Shown: positions 1 through 10,587 of the stretch, piece after piece
Numbering within the stretch: position 1 is the stretch's first letter
Layout: the number at the start of each line of letters is the position of its first letter
Origin: Corylus avellana
Lineage: Eukaryota; Streptophyta; Magnoliopsida; Fagales; Betulaceae
Direction of reading: 5' to 3'
NCBI RefSeq assembly: GCF_901000735.1
Contig: NC_081543.1
Location: 21,905,515 to 21,969,514 of the forward strand
Length of the DNA: 64,000 nucleotides
Notes under the pieces: model-generated
Told to the model about the DNA's origin: nothing
The model's database searches: none
Seen by the model: only the letters and a program-made list of their open reading frames with translations
Program-made: the position numbers and the translations under genes

Positions 1-961
1 AAAACTCCGAATTTCCTAGGATTACTAGAGCTTCTAGGACTCTCCTAAGCTCTATAAATAGACCCCTAAGCCTCACAATTTAATTCATTCTAAAATCCTT
101 AGAAGAGGCACAATTTGGGGAAAGGAATTTGGAGGCTACTTCTAGGAGCGGTTTTCGGTTCTTTCTTTCCCTTTTCTTTTGTCTTTTATTTTAATTATAT
201 GTAACTAACTCTTAAGGAGGGCTAGATTGAAGCCCTAATTATGTTTATTTAATATTTCAATATTGGCGTCTTTGTGATAATCATATTGTATTGCATAACT
301 TGATTAATTTATATTTTCATGAATTCCTCATATGTATGTGACTGGCCATTATATGCATGTGGTATGGACTAGTTAGTTAAATCAATTTGGATGAGCGAAT
401 CATGGGTTTAACATAAGTAACAAAAGAATCCACACCGCGATTCTTGGGTTAATCAACATGGGAAATCGGGAGTATACACCCATGCCCTAGGCCTCATGTG
501 TTGGTCAATTTCCATAGAACATATGCTTTTCTAAAGAAAAACTTAGTATATACCATGTTAAATCTTTTAGGAAAGAAAAGAGTTAGAGTATACACCCATG
601 CCTAATTCGTTGCTTAGGAAAATCAATAGCTTAAGGAGTATACACCCATACCCTTAGGTTGGCAAACATTAGGTATTCATAATATGATTGGATCATTGGC
701 ATATTGTTATATTAATTAAGCATAATTAGTGGTGGATATCAAAGCCCTGCCTTTACCTTTACTTTATCTTTATATCTTTTTATTTTTCTTAATATCAAAT
801 CTGTGACAATTTGATATTTTTAATTAATTCTAAATAAAATCACAATCTCCGTGGGTTCGACCTCATACTTGCTGCACTATACTATTGTTTTGATCTTGTG
901 CACTTGCGAGTTAAAATGTACTAAATATTATCTATTAATTTAGGTAGTATTTGGCACAACA
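1..961 (+). mobile_element. LTR-B, 3' part (5' end off window)
   Basis: The segment ends in TTTGGCACAACA and matches the 3' part of the LTRs at 29985-31363 and 53559-54869. Shared text includes the repeated 'gtatacaccca' phrases and the closing 'cacttgcgag'. A TATA box (TATAAATA) lies at 53-60, followed by a pyrimidine-rich leader. No primer-binding site follows; the sequence passes directly into a LINE fragment, so this is a 3' or solo LTR inserted in that LINE. The left end is outside the window, so the target duplication cannot be tested. Confidence 0.75.
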
Positions 962-1410
962 CTACTTCCTTTGCTAGTTTGTGGGTTGCAATGTTTTGGA
1001 ACCGTTTTACGTGTTTTATCTCCCAGCTCCTAAAGGATCTCAGAACCACCTTTATATCAGCCCCTATTTGCCCGAACTGATTCCAGCAAGCCTCATGATC
1101 TTCGATCATGTTAACAATTTGGAGTAAGTCACCTTCAAGGATGATGTCTAGCAACCCAAGATCCCAGCTGAACTTCACCGCCTATAGCGCCGCCAACACT
1201 TCCCCGACCACCGATTCCTGGAACGAGATCAAAGTTTTGCTTTGGGCCGCACCGACCCTCCCCAATTCATCACGGACGACAATCCCAGTGCCCATGCATT
1301 TCGTTTTTGGGTTAAGAGCAACATCCCAATTGACTTTGAACTTGCCAAGTGTTTCAACCAACTCTTGGATTTATTTTTTAACAATTAATGGTGATTCAAT
1401 GATTAGTTGA
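962..1410 (-). pseudogene. LINE ORF2 RNase H fragment
   Basis: Translation of the minus strand gives an RNase H-like (RVT_3 type) C-terminal piece, with the pattern 'DIILEGDLLQIVNMI' and 'SWEIKHVKRFQNIATHKLA', typical of plant L1-type LINE polyproteins. Upstream codons (towards 1400) read a further RNase H strand containing KVNWD. The reading frame continues artificially into the neighbouring LTR (below 962), so the visible stop belongs to the LTR and not to the LINE. Truncated at both ends and not functional. Confidence 0.7.
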
Positions 1411-1744
1411 GACTGTCACATCAATATTGTAGAATAAAAATATTGTATATAACATTACTCTTACCTCACCAATAACCAAAATTTAATATTTTAAATGATT
1501 TTACGGCTAGTAAAATTGTTAATAGGCCAAAACATTCCAACGTACAATTTCATACTTGGGTGTATATACGTTGAATATCTTTACAAAAAATTCACCGACA
1601 ATGATTAATAAAAATGTTGGGATCGATGTGTATGTTTATAAGAGTAAACTTAAAAAAATTTCTTTTTACGCTGCGGAATAAAAACGAACCCCAAGACCTT
1701 TTACCACCAAGACAAGCATATTTAAATCTAAAGCAAACATATAA
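1411..1744. other. AT-rich spacer, no gene seen
   Basis: AT-rich sequence with no coding pattern or recognisable repeat. Confidence 0.4.
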
Positions 1745-1854
1745 GTAGGGCTGTAAACAAGCTGTGCCAAACCGAGTTTTGGCAATCCTAGCTCGGCTCG
1801 TTTTAGAGGGCATATAAATGAGCCGGTCTTGAGCTCGAGGCGAACTGGAAAACC

Positions 1855-2464
1855 TGTAACATCCCACCCCAATGACACACAATATTGTCCACTTTTGGCT
1901 CCCCTCGAACCAGACTTCCTAGGAGGTCACCCATCCTGGTACTACTCCAGCAGAAGCACGCTTAACTGCGGTGTTCTGATGAGATCATGACCATCACGGC
2001 TTTAAAACGCGTTGTTGTCATTAAGGGTGTAGTATACATTTAAGCACATCCCCATCTCCATATCCAGGCGATGTGGGACATCACAATCACCCCCTCTTAG
2101 GACCCAGCGTCCCCACTGGCGACCCTCATGGGATTAGCCCATTTTTGGCGTCCGTACCAGCGAGTGCCTGCTAGCGACCTTCATGGGCTTGTGCACGCTC
2201 CCCTCATCTCAAGCTAGGCAATGGCTCTGATACCATTGTAACACCTCACCTCAGTGACACACAATATTGTCTGCTTTTGGCTCCCCTCAAACCGTCTCCA
2301 AGAGGTCACCCATCCTGGTACTACACTAGCAGAAGCACACTTAACTGCAAAGTTCTGATGGGATCATAACCATCACGGCTTTAAAACGCGTTGTTGTCAT
2401 TAAGGGTGTAGTATACATTTAAGCACATCCACATCTCCATACCCAGGCGATGTGGGACGTCACA
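1855..2464 (-). mobile_element. Cassandra TRIM retrotransposon (copy 1)
   Basis: Two direct LTRs (1855-2085, 231 bp; 2237-2464, 228 bp) start TGTAACA and end GTCACA on the plus strand. They flank about 150 bp with no coding capacity. Read on the minus strand, the 5' LTR is followed by TGGTATCAGAGCC, the initiator-tRNA-Met primer site, and the 3' LTR is preceded by a purine-rich AGAGGGGGTGAT. Both LTRs contain a 5S rRNA-like segment, the hallmark of Cassandra. A perfect 5-bp target duplication (aaacc, 1850-1854 and 2465-2469) shows a complete insertion. It is non-autonomous and needs enzymes from another element. Confidence 0.95.
1913..1986 (-). other. 5S rRNA-derived segment in Cassandra LTR
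   Basis: The reverse complement reads like the 3' two thirds of plant 5S rRNA: the A-box stretch GCAGTTAAGCGTGCTT, then GGATGGGTGACCTCCT (C-box region). The middle is altered (TCTGCTGGAG), so it is 5S-derived and not a functional 5S gene. The second LTR has a more decayed version at 2294-2365. Confidence 0.9.
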
Positions 2465-2602
2465 AAACCCTTGCTCGAATTCGGCTCGTTGGGAAGGTAT
2501 AGTAGCTCGGGATCGCTACAAGGGCAATTTCAAGCCGAGCCGAGTACTTAAGTGGCTCAACATGGTTGGAGCTCGTTAAAAAAAAAAAAAAAAAAAAAAA
2601 AA

Positions 2603-3112
2603 ATCTAAGCAAAAACCACAACAGAGAGAAAGAGAGAGTAGGTAGTGAAGATAATCCTTGACCGAGAGATGTAGTATGATGTCCAAAGAACGATAAACTT
2701 CGTTGCTTCAAAAGATAGTGAAATCGAGTGAGTATCGTGAGATTGCTAGGGTTGTGTGCATTTCTGTGTGTTGTGAAAGAAAAGTTCAAGTAGAAAGGGG
2801 AGGAAGGAGTAAAAAATAGAAGAGAAAAGTGATGTGGGTTGTAGTTGCGTGAAGTGAGATGTGAGAATGAGAAAAAATAATTAGGCTTAAAAGTAAATGG
2901 ATGGTTAGGATGCAACTTGTTGATGGATGGTCAAGATGATTCTTGGGAATCTGAGGAGTGTGCATGGGGAGTGTGCAGACGCATGTGGGGCAGTGTGGAG
3001 TAAAAAGTTGTAAACCGTGTACAGTTGGTTTATTGCTCATCAGTAGAAATAAAGCAAAAAAAAAAAAGGTAGAAAATGATGAGGTTGCGTTTCGTTAATT
3101 TTTTTTTTTTTC
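2603..3112. other. No gene; low-complexity and LINE poly(A)
   Basis: AT- and purine-rich sequence. Open frames here are compositional and show no family pattern. A T-run at 3099-3112 is the poly(A) tail of the LINE on the minus strand. Confidence 0.5.
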
Positions 3113-3516
3113 AGAGAAAAGTAGAATTCATTGATTAATTCGAGCCTTGCTCAGTAAATACAAGTTCTCAAATACATAATGGAAAATCATTCAACCATAC
3201 CACCTCTTGACCTAGTGAGAAGCTTTGCAAGACTATGCGCCATGTCGTTTCCTGCACGATAGACATGATTAATCTTCCACTCCAAGCATTGCCCAAGCAT
3301 TTGTTTTGCATCTTGTATGACGTGGCCATTGCTTCCCATCCATGGTTCTTCCATCTTGAAGATATTGATGACCTCCAACGCATCCCCCTCTAACACAACT
3401 CGCCTTAGATCCAGTCGTTGAGTAAGCTCTACTGCTTGCCACGCTGCTAGGGCCTCGGCAATGCCTGGGTCTGTGACATACTCCTTAACCGAACACATTG
3501 AGGCTAGTAGAATACC
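3113..3516 (-). pseudogene. LINE ORF2 3' end (RNase H), part 2
   Basis: Minus-strand translation gives an RNase H-like C-terminus: 'DPGIAEALAAWQAVELTQ', 'VVLEGDALEVINIF' and 'NHVYRAGNDMAHSLAKL'. A short 3' UTR and a poly(A) tract (T-run at 3099-3112) follow, as expected of an L1-type retroposon. The coding sequence continues beyond an inserted LTR at 3517-5098 into the fragment at 5099-5901: the 'GIVIRNNEGK' end there would join 'LLASMCSVKEY' here. Defective remnant. Confidence 0.8.
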
Positions 3517-4804
3517 TGTTGTGAAAATTTTAATACTCGCAAGTGCATGAATCGTTTGCAGTAAAAAGGTTGCAAGTGCGAAGTCGATCCCACAAGGAAT
3601 TGTGTTCTTGAAAACATAATTAGATCTAAATCAATCAAACCCTAACCTAGTTCCAAAATTTGAGAGATTGTTTTGTGAATTTAAAATCGAAAGCTAAACT
3701 AATTAATGTGAAAATAATCTATTAATGAAGTACTAAGGTTTCGGAATCCGCACTCACAAATTCATAACAACATCTTCCCATGATCAATCATATTTCTCAA
3801 AGTTCTCACAACAAAATCTTAAGTATGTTTTACTTTTGCTTCAAAGAATTAATCAAAATCATCTCATGTATCCATGCATTACACAAATCACAAAAGAAAT
3901 CAAATTTCAATTAACTTATCAATTATATCTGTAAATCACAAAAGATATTCAATTTCAATCAAAACATCAATTGTATTCGTAGAATAAATCATAAAAGATA
4001 TCTAACTTTTTTAACAAAGAAAACCGAGCAATCAATTATGTGAAATTATCTCAAATCATCGAATATATCCTTGAATCACAAAAGATATCCAAGAATCATT
4101 GCACAAAATTAATTTGAAGTAAAATAATAGGAAAATCAAATCGTTAAATTGGAAAATATCATATACATGGAAAGAATGTTGCTAATCATAAGTGAGACTT
4201 CATCCTCAACCTTAGTTGAGGGTTTAGCCTCTCATGAAATTGAAAGACAAAACAAAATTAATTGAATCCATGAAAATTGAGATGTTTACAAATTGAAAAC
4301 CTCAAACTTGAGATCCAAAAGCTAGGAAAACCCTAAACTCTCTTCTTTCTCCTCTAAAATTCCATACTCTGCAGCCTCCTCTAAAATAATCTGAGATCTC
4401 TTTTATTTATAGGCTTTAATCTAGGGTTTGTTAGGGTTTTAACCTAAAAAACAGCGCCAGGTCAGACAAGTACGCTCGATCACACTCGAACATCAAATTC
4501 CTTTCCTGCGGTGCAGCGCTTGAGCACTGCTTGCTTGGGCATAGGCGGGGGTATGCTTGAGCACTCCCTTGCTTGGGCATAGGCGCAGATGCGCTCGAGT
4601 GTAGAATCATGCGCTCAATCCCACTTCCGTTTGTAGCACTTTTTCCAAACTTGGCAACTTCCACAAAAAGACCGCAGTTTTCCCTTAACAACCTGCAAAA
4701 CACTAAAACCACAAAACTAACACAAGACATCAGATTATAAAATAGCCAAAGGATTAACAAATGCAAATTAAGGAGTCCAAATATGCAATATTTGGCACAC
4801 ATCA
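3517..4804 (-). mobile_element. LTR-A, 3' LTR of a minus-strand element
   Basis: On the minus strand the LTR starts TGATGTGTGCCAAATATTGC (at 4804) and ends TTTTCACAACA (at 3517), 1288 bp. A TATA-like ATAAATA motif lies near 4404. It carries several copies of the GCGCTCGATCGCAC-type motif (4460-4615). Right of it, at 4805-5098, is the polypurine-side internal sequence, so this is the 3' LTR of an element whose body is lost. It lies inside a LINE. Confidence 0.85.
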
Positions 4805-5098
4805 AACACCCCCAAACTTACATTTTGCTAGTCCCTTAGCAAAACAAAACAAAAAATAAAATGAAAGCATGAAACATAAATCCTCTGTCATGGGATCGAC
4901 GATTGCATTTAGCATATGCAATAAGCCTTTTAAACTCCTAGGCATCCCTAGTGGATGAGTGAAGTCTCGTGAGGGTTTAAGAAAAATGATACCCACAAAC
5001 ATTGCAGCACTATGTTGTTGACAAGAATGAAGTTTCACACAAACAATGGTTCTGGATCCATCACCTTGGGAAATTTTGCTGAGCAAGTTCTACAACAA
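4805..5098 (-). mobile_element. Internal 3' noncoding end of LTR-A element
   Basis: On the minus strand this contains the block with 'CCTCACGAGACTTCACT' that recurs in four other elements in the window. The conserved hairpin (4823-4844) and a polypurine tract AAGTTTGGGGGTG directly before the LTR follow. No coding sequence. Truncated on the right where the LINE resumes; the exact junction is uncertain (5075-5126). Confidence 0.75.
4823..4844 (-). other. Conserved hairpin before polypurine tract (copy a)
   Basis: Perfect 8-bp inverted repeat, TTTTGCTA pairing with TAGCAAAA around the loop AGGGAC, 18 nt before the 3' LTR. The same structure occurs at 29948, 53522, 58688 and 62927. Confidence 0.75.
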
Positions 5099-5901
5099 AT
5101 TCTTCCCAATCTCTAAGATCAATGAATTTCTTCCCTTCATTATTCCTTATCACTATTCCAATCCCCATTTGTCTTTGTGCCTCATCCAGAGACGCATCCC
5201 AATTTAGCTTAAGAAAACCTTCAGCTGGTTTTTGCCACGTAGTGTTTTCATGCATCGTTCGTGTGAGATGTCCCTTACTCCTCCCTACTTTTGCTCTTTC
5301 AAAGGCCATCATTTGTTCCTTTGCCTGGCGGATCACCTCAGCAAGTGCAGTCAATGGTCCTCCAAAAACAAAACCGTTCTTTCCTAACCATAGCAAACGT
5401 GTCACAGTCGGAAAGAGTTGCATCTCTGCTGCTACCAACAAGTCTAACAACTTTTCAAACATGGCAGCAAAAGTGATTTCATCCATGGAGCTCTTTTGTA
5501 TATTCCTGGTACTCTCCATCCAAACATCCCTAGCCGAACCACACCTCCAAAGAATATGCCCAATCCTTTCGGGTTCTAGCCCACAAATAGGACACAGAGC
5601 ATCCCTTGTAAGCCTTCCATATAAATAATCTCACCACCAGGGGTCCTCTAACCTGGCACACCTTCCTCCAAGAATCAATTGCTCCATTAGCGTTGGAGCT
5701 TGCCCCGTTGTCCCTCTCCTCCATAGATTTGTCTAGATAGTAGGCAGAGTAAACACCATTCTTAGTATCAAGCTAGACAAGTTGATCAGGTTGTCCACTA
5801 GGGCTAGGAGTCATGCTACAAATATTGGTTGTCTCCTCCTCAGTTAAAATATTTTGTATCAGTCCATGGTTCCACCATCTAGTGTGAGGGTCAATGAGGG
5901 T
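5099..5901 (-). pseudogene. LINE ORF2 fragment (RT zinc-binding/RNase H), part 1
   Basis: Minus-strand reading from 5900 gives 'TRWWNHGLIQNIL', then 'NGVYSAYYL', then 'SWRKVCQVRG' of the reverse-transcriptase zinc-binding region, and the start of RNase H 'KLNWDASLDEAQRQMGIG'. Frameshifts and stops separate the pieces (5530-5724 and about 5120-5519). L1-type LINE ORF2, cut on the left by an LTR and on the right by the TRIM array at 5902. Confidence 0.75.
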
Positions 5902-6838
5902 TGTAACACCCTAGTCCCATATTGGGAAGATGAGAAGAAACCCACATAGAGTGAGTGGTTTATAAAGATAGTCATGGGTACTAAGCCCCACATTGCCTAG
6001 TTACTAGGTAAAACTGAGCTTTATAATGCACTCTAGAGAAGCTCCAAATTGACTAGTCCTTTTGGGATAATAGCATAGATGTGGCTAGCACTTTTTCTTG
6101 AGTCGTTACAAATGGTATCAGAGCCACCTAGTAACGTCAGGTCATGTGGTACTGGAGCACTGCATGACGTGGCCCTGATAAGGATGTCAAGAATTTAAGA
6201 GGAGGAGTTTGTAACACTCTAGTCCAATATTGGAAAGATGAGAAAAAGCCCACATAGAGTGAGTGGTTTATAAAGATAGTCATGGGTGCTAAGTCCCACA
6301 TTGCCTAGTTACTAGGTGAAACTGGGCTTCATAACACCCCGGTCCCATAATGGAAAGATGAGAAAAAGCTCATATATAGTGGGTGGTTTATAAAGATAGT
6401 CATGGGTGCTAAGTCTCACATTTCCTAGTTACTAGGTGAAACTGAGCTTTATAATGAATTCTAAGAAAGCTCCAAATTGACTAGTTCTTTTGGAGTAATA
6501 GCGCTAGCACTTTTTTCTGGGTCGTTAAAAGTGGTATCAGAGCCACCTAGTAACTCTAGGTCATGTGGTACTAGAGCACTGCATGACGTGGCCCTAACGA
6601 GGACATCGGAAATTTAAGAAGGAGAGTTTGTAACACCCCGATCCCATATTGGGAAGATGAGGAAAACACCCACATAGACTGGGTGGTTTATAAAGATAGT
6701 CATGAGTGCTAAGTCCCACATTGCCTAGTTACTATATGAAACTGGGCTTTATAATGAATTCTAGAGAAGCTCCAAATTGACTAGTCCTTTTTTAGTAATA
6801 GAGCTGATGTGGCTAGCGCTTTTCCCTGGGTCGTTACA
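5902..6838 (+). mobile_element. TRIM retrotransposon array with three LTRs
   Basis: Three LTRs starting TGTAACA and ending GTCGTTACA or a decayed form (5902-6110, 6210-6529, 6629-6838) alternate with two internal segments of about 100 bp. Each internal segment starts with TGGTATCAGAGCC (initiator-tRNA-Met primer site, 6113-6125 and about 6532-6544). Each ends in a purine stretch (AAGAGGAGGAGTT; AAGAAGGAGAGTT). No coding capacity. The middle LTR is longer (320 bp) because part of it is duplicated (second unit from about 6330, 'cataacaccccggtccc'). No clear outer target duplication is seen (agggt versus agtta). Such LTR-int-LTR-int-LTR arrays arise by recombination between LTRs. Confidence 0.9.
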
Positions 6839-7039
6839 AGTTAATAAGGAACATAATTATCGTTTGTGAGACATATTTTTGTTAAGCAGGAATATTTTAG
6901 TTTATTTTTAAGGACGTGATATTCTAGAGTTTCATGCATTCATTTTATACTAGTCTTTTATAATTGACAAACCTTATGGATCTTTGTGAGTAAGAAAAAG
7001 GATTAACAAACCTAACCCTAATGGGCTGGGGATGTTACA
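6839..7039 (+). mobile_element. 5' LTR remnant of gypsy element 1
   Basis: This matches the reverse complement of 47411-47640 almost word for word (for example 'gagacatatttttgt' and 'aaccctaatgggctgggga') and ends GATGTTACA. The upstream part of the LTR is missing where it abuts the TRIM array. Confidence 0.85.
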
Positions 7040-7043
7040 ATTT

Positions 7044-7055
7044 TGGTATAAGAGC
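7044..7055 (+). promoter_or_regulatory. tRNA-iMet primer-binding site (one mismatch)
   Basis: TGGTATAAGAGC, five bases after the LTR. The canonical site is TGGTATCAGAGC, so one base has changed. Confidence 0.8.
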
Positions 7056-7231
7056 AAAGGTTATAAGGTTCTGTAGACTTTAAGAATTAGAACTATTGAT
7101 AGAAGAAGCAGGGTAATGGGAAGCCACATTTCGGCCAAGTAGAGTCTGTCTATTGAAGTCACTTATAGACAGTACATGAATACATTCTAACTGTTCATTT
7201 TTTTCTTCTCTTTTACCTCGGTCATAGAACA

Positions 7232-8330
7232 ATGGCACCCCCGACTCGCAGCCGCACTAACAACACCGTGGAGGGTCACACCGAGGGCAACGAGGCTGGG
7301 AACGGAGGAAACACCACTGCCAACCAGGAACCGGAAGCTTTGACTGCGTTGGCGGCACAACTAATGGACTTTCTAGCGATGGGGGCCAACACTCGGCGCG
7401 AGGGAGGAACAACCAGCAAAGGGCAACGAGGGTGTATATTTGAGAAGTTTAATCGGCAACACCTCCAATTTTTTAGGGACAACCCAACGCAATAGCTGCT
7501 AAAAACTAGGTTTTACAAATGGAGAAGCTGATGGACGTGATGAATAACATCAAAGAACAGAGGGTCAAGTTTGCTACCTTCTACCTCACTACGGGAGTTG
7601 AACGATGGTGGACGGCTCAGAAGGAACTCCTACAACAACAACTAGGTGTAGGAGTAACCATTCCTTGGAAGGACTTCAAGGATATGTTCTTGGAGCGATT
7701 CTTTCCTCAAACAACCAGATAGACCAAGGCCCAGGAATTTACAGATTTGGTTCAACGATCAATGATGGTGGAGCAATATGCTACCACGTTCATTGAACTT
7801 TCTTGGTTTGCGCCTTACTTGGTGTCCACCGAAGAGCTCAAAGTAAGAAAGTTTGAACGAGGGTTACAGTTGAGACTTGCAAACTGACAAATTTGATCAA
7901 TAAGGCAGTGATAATTGAACGGACAGAGAAGATCAACTCGGAATACTTCAACCAGAGGAAGAGGACTACACAGTAAGGAAACCGCTCGGGGGGACAACCA
8001 TACCATGCCAATAAGAAGAGTTTTAACCAACCAGCAGGGAGGAGTTACACGCCTCAGCAACCCCATAGCCAAGGAGGGGGCGAGCAACACCCATCGTGCC
8101 AGAAGTGCGATAGGATGCATTTTGGGAATAACCTTTACGGGCAATCAGGCTGCTTTAAGTGCGAGAAACCTGGACAGATTGCAAGGGACTGTAGGACTCC
8201 TGCCAACATCCAAGCCAAACAGAACCGCCCAAAGGAACAAAGAACCACAACACCTGCTCAGGTGTATGCTTTGACCCCAAGTGATGCAACGGCGTCAGAC
8301 GATGCAGTAACAGGTACTCTCCCTATTTCA
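7232..8330 (+). pseudogene. gypsy 1 gag (capsid + CCHC knuckle), broken
   Basis: Gag should bind and package the element RNA in a virus-like particle. It starts MAPPTRSRTNN, the same start as the gag of gypsy element 2. The capsid region follows with 'MEKLMDVMNNIKEQRVKFAT', 'RWWTAQKELL' and 'DFKDMFLERFFPQTTR', separated by stops (about 7492 and 7720) and frame changes. A zinc knuckle at about 8148-8190 reads CFKC-EKPG-Q-IARD-C: the His of CX2CX4HX4C is replaced by Gln, so it should not bind zinc normally. The homologue at 46314 keeps the His. Several lesions make this non-functional. Confidence 0.85.
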
Positions 8331-8612
8331 TCTGGTTGACCTTCTATTCTTTTTGATTTGGGGGCAACACACTCGTTTGTGTCATATTCCATTGCTAAGG
8401 CCTACTGTCTGTAGTATGAAGCCTTGGACGCAAATTTAGCAGTTGCTACATCGGTAGGCACTACAATTTTATACACCTCAATAGTTAAGGGTTGTCCTAT
8501 TCTAGTTGAAGGCCATGTCATGCCAGCGAATTCGTTATCTTTCAGATGAACAGGTTTGATATTATTTTAGGCATGGATTGGCTATCCATGTATCATGCTT
8601 GCATCAAAAACT
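8331..8612 (+). pseudogene. gypsy 1 aspartic protease, N-terminal part
   Basis: The protease motif reads FDLGATHSFVS, where the family has D-S-G: the active-site Asp is kept but Ser is now Leu. The stretch continues to 'GHVMPAN' and a degraded strand towards the flap, with stops (TGA before 8341, TAG at about 8414, TGA at about 8547). It is cut at 8612 by the LTR-B element and resumes at 12755. Confidence 0.8.
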
Positions 8613-9147
8613 TGTTGTGCCAAATACTACCTAAATTAATAGATAATATTTAGTACGTTTTACTCGCAAGTGCACAAGATCACACGATAGTATAGCAGGC
8701 AAATACAAGATCATTCCCATGAGGATTGGTAAATTATGTTTAGAAGTAATTTTCTTTTTTAATTAACAGATAAAATTCAATTGTCACGATTGAATTAAAA
8801 TAAAGAAATAAAATAAAAGATAAACTAAAACTATAAAGGATTAGGGTTTTGATATCCACCACTAATCAGACTAATTAAGATAACAATATGCCAATGCGCC
8901 AATCATACTGGTATATTTAATGTTTGACAACATAAGGGCATGAGTGTATACTCCTTAAGCTATAGATTTCTCTAAGCAACGAATTAGGCATGGGCATATA
9001 CTCTAATTCTTTTCTTTCTTAAAGGATTTAGCATAGGTGTATACTAAGTTGTCCTTTAAGAAAGCATAAATCTATGGAAATCGACAAACACATGAAGTCT
9101 AGGGTATGGGTGTATACTCCCGATTCTCCATGTTGATTATCCTAAGA

Positions 9148-10195
9148 ACTTGGAGTGAGATTCAACAAGAGCATGCACATTAAGATTTGTTTTCATTGAC
9201 TTATAATAAAATCTGTAAATTAATGCTAAAGGTTGGCTTCCTTCTAACATATCGTAACCTGCTGTTTTAATGTTCAAGGTTAAAGCTTTTAGGATCTGTG
9301 GATCACTTAAACTTAAGGTGAAGTCAGGGAAACAGTCAAAATGAATTGGTCCTTTATGAAGACTAGATTCAACGACTCCTAATTTGACAATTCTGTTTTC
9401 TGGAATTAACAAATATATGAACTAATATCACTTTGTTCATGTCAAACAAGTATATTTTCAGATGTTATCTTTAGCAAAATCTATGAGTTCTATGGGATGT
9501 ATGCTTTGTGCCATCAATGTGCCGTCAGCGCAGTTAGGCTGGGTAGGCTTGTAAGTTGGGAGGACACACAATAGCACACACAAATAGCTATTTCAAAACA
9601 CTTAAAGACCCGTTAAAGAGAAGCATTTGGAAGTAGAAAATCTTCAATTTTGTTGTCTTGTCCTGAACAAATATTTTGAATTATGTCTAGGTTGTTTAGA
9701 TCCACATCCTCTATGAGCTCTAGATCTAGTTTACCTTCTTTACCTGATATAGTTAAAGAAGAAGAATATAACATTCCTGAAGCAAATATAGATTCACATG
9801 ATTGGAACATACCCAAGGTTCCAACCAAAGAAATTTATGAATCAAGTTTTTCACCCTTATCTTTTAGCAATGATTACAGCATAAAAACAGTTGAACAAGT
9901 CTATGCTTTAAATAAACATCATGATATATGTCAATTACTTTATAAAGAAGTAATTAAAAACTTAGAGAAAAGAAAATGAATTTCCTTCCCATAGGATTAA
10001 TCCAAGTTGCGGTAAAACCCCTAGTCCGTCTAGGAATTAATGCCTCTTGTACTTTTGTGTTTAAGAGATGCAAGACATAAAGATTATAGCACTATCATGT
10101 TAGGAGTCGTTGAATCTAGTCTTCATAAAGGACCAATTCATTTTGACTGTTTCCCTGACTTCACCTTAAGTTTAAGCGATCCACAGATCCTAATT
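9148..10195. other. Endogenous caulimovirid (pararetrovirus) relic, inverted
   Basis: Two pieces of one plant pararetrovirus movement-protein region (30K superfamily; florendovirus-like by my reading) lie head to head. A minus-strand piece runs from about 9412 to 9148 and a plus-strand piece from about 9669 to 10195. About 93 bp is shared as an inverted repeat (9293-9385 and 10100-10192). The plus piece starts further upstream in the viral protein and the minus piece reaches further downstream. The plus copy has stops (TGA at about 9977 and further ones before 10040). The minus copy is open but short. No complete viral gene is present. It is inside the 3' LTR of the LTR-B element, so either the virus sequence entered that LTR or both were rearranged together. 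Confidence 0.75.
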
Positions 10196-10567
10196 CTGCT
10201 ATATATATATAAAATAAATCATCCCGTTTCACTCAAGACGTAGAAACACACACATCAGACTTTCGTGTTATACCCCACAAATTATGTGCTAATGTGTCTG
10301 TGTAGATCAGATCGAACATGTAAATTCTTAACTGTCCTAAGCAAGAAACCAAACTGAAAAACTCAATTATCAGATCATGTGTTCAAAATTTTAAGCTCAC
10401 CAATGAAATCAAATCAAAATTCTTAAGATCAACCAAAATTTTAAGACAAACATGAACATGCATATATACATATATATTTTTTCTTTCCACAAACAATAAA
10501 AATAAAAACAAAATAAAACTGGGACAAAGTGTGTGTAAAGTGTCTCCATTAACCCCAAACTTAAATT

Positions 10568-10587
10568 ACACATTGTCCCCAATGTGT
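10568..10587 (-). other. Hairpin next to internal polypurine-like tract
   Basis: Perfect 8-bp inverted repeat, ACACATTG with CAATGTGT around a 4-nt loop. On the minus strand the purine-rich AAGTTTGGGGTT (10552-10563) follows within 10 nt. A related hairpin plus tract is at 57568-57603. Confidence 0.6.

Larger units (their letters stand above)
1745..2602. repeat. GCTCG-rich dispersed repeat split by Cassandra
   Basis: The left part (1745-1854) begins 'agggctgtaaacaagc' and contains several GGCTCG / GAGCTCG words. The same composition resumes at 2470-2577 and ends in a run of about 25 A. The opening resembles common plant hAT-type MITE ends, but no matching right terminal repeat is visible. 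The A-run would suit a retroposon instead, so the class is uncertain. The Cassandra element at 1855-2464 is inserted in it. Confidence 0.35.

Noticed and set aside
1913..1986. Functional 5S rRNA gene
   Set aside because: Only part of 5S is present, with an altered middle, and it lies inside a Cassandra LTR.
2460..3040. Two long minus-strand frames
   Set aside because: Composition-driven, crossing an A-run and a Cassandra end; no recognisable domain.
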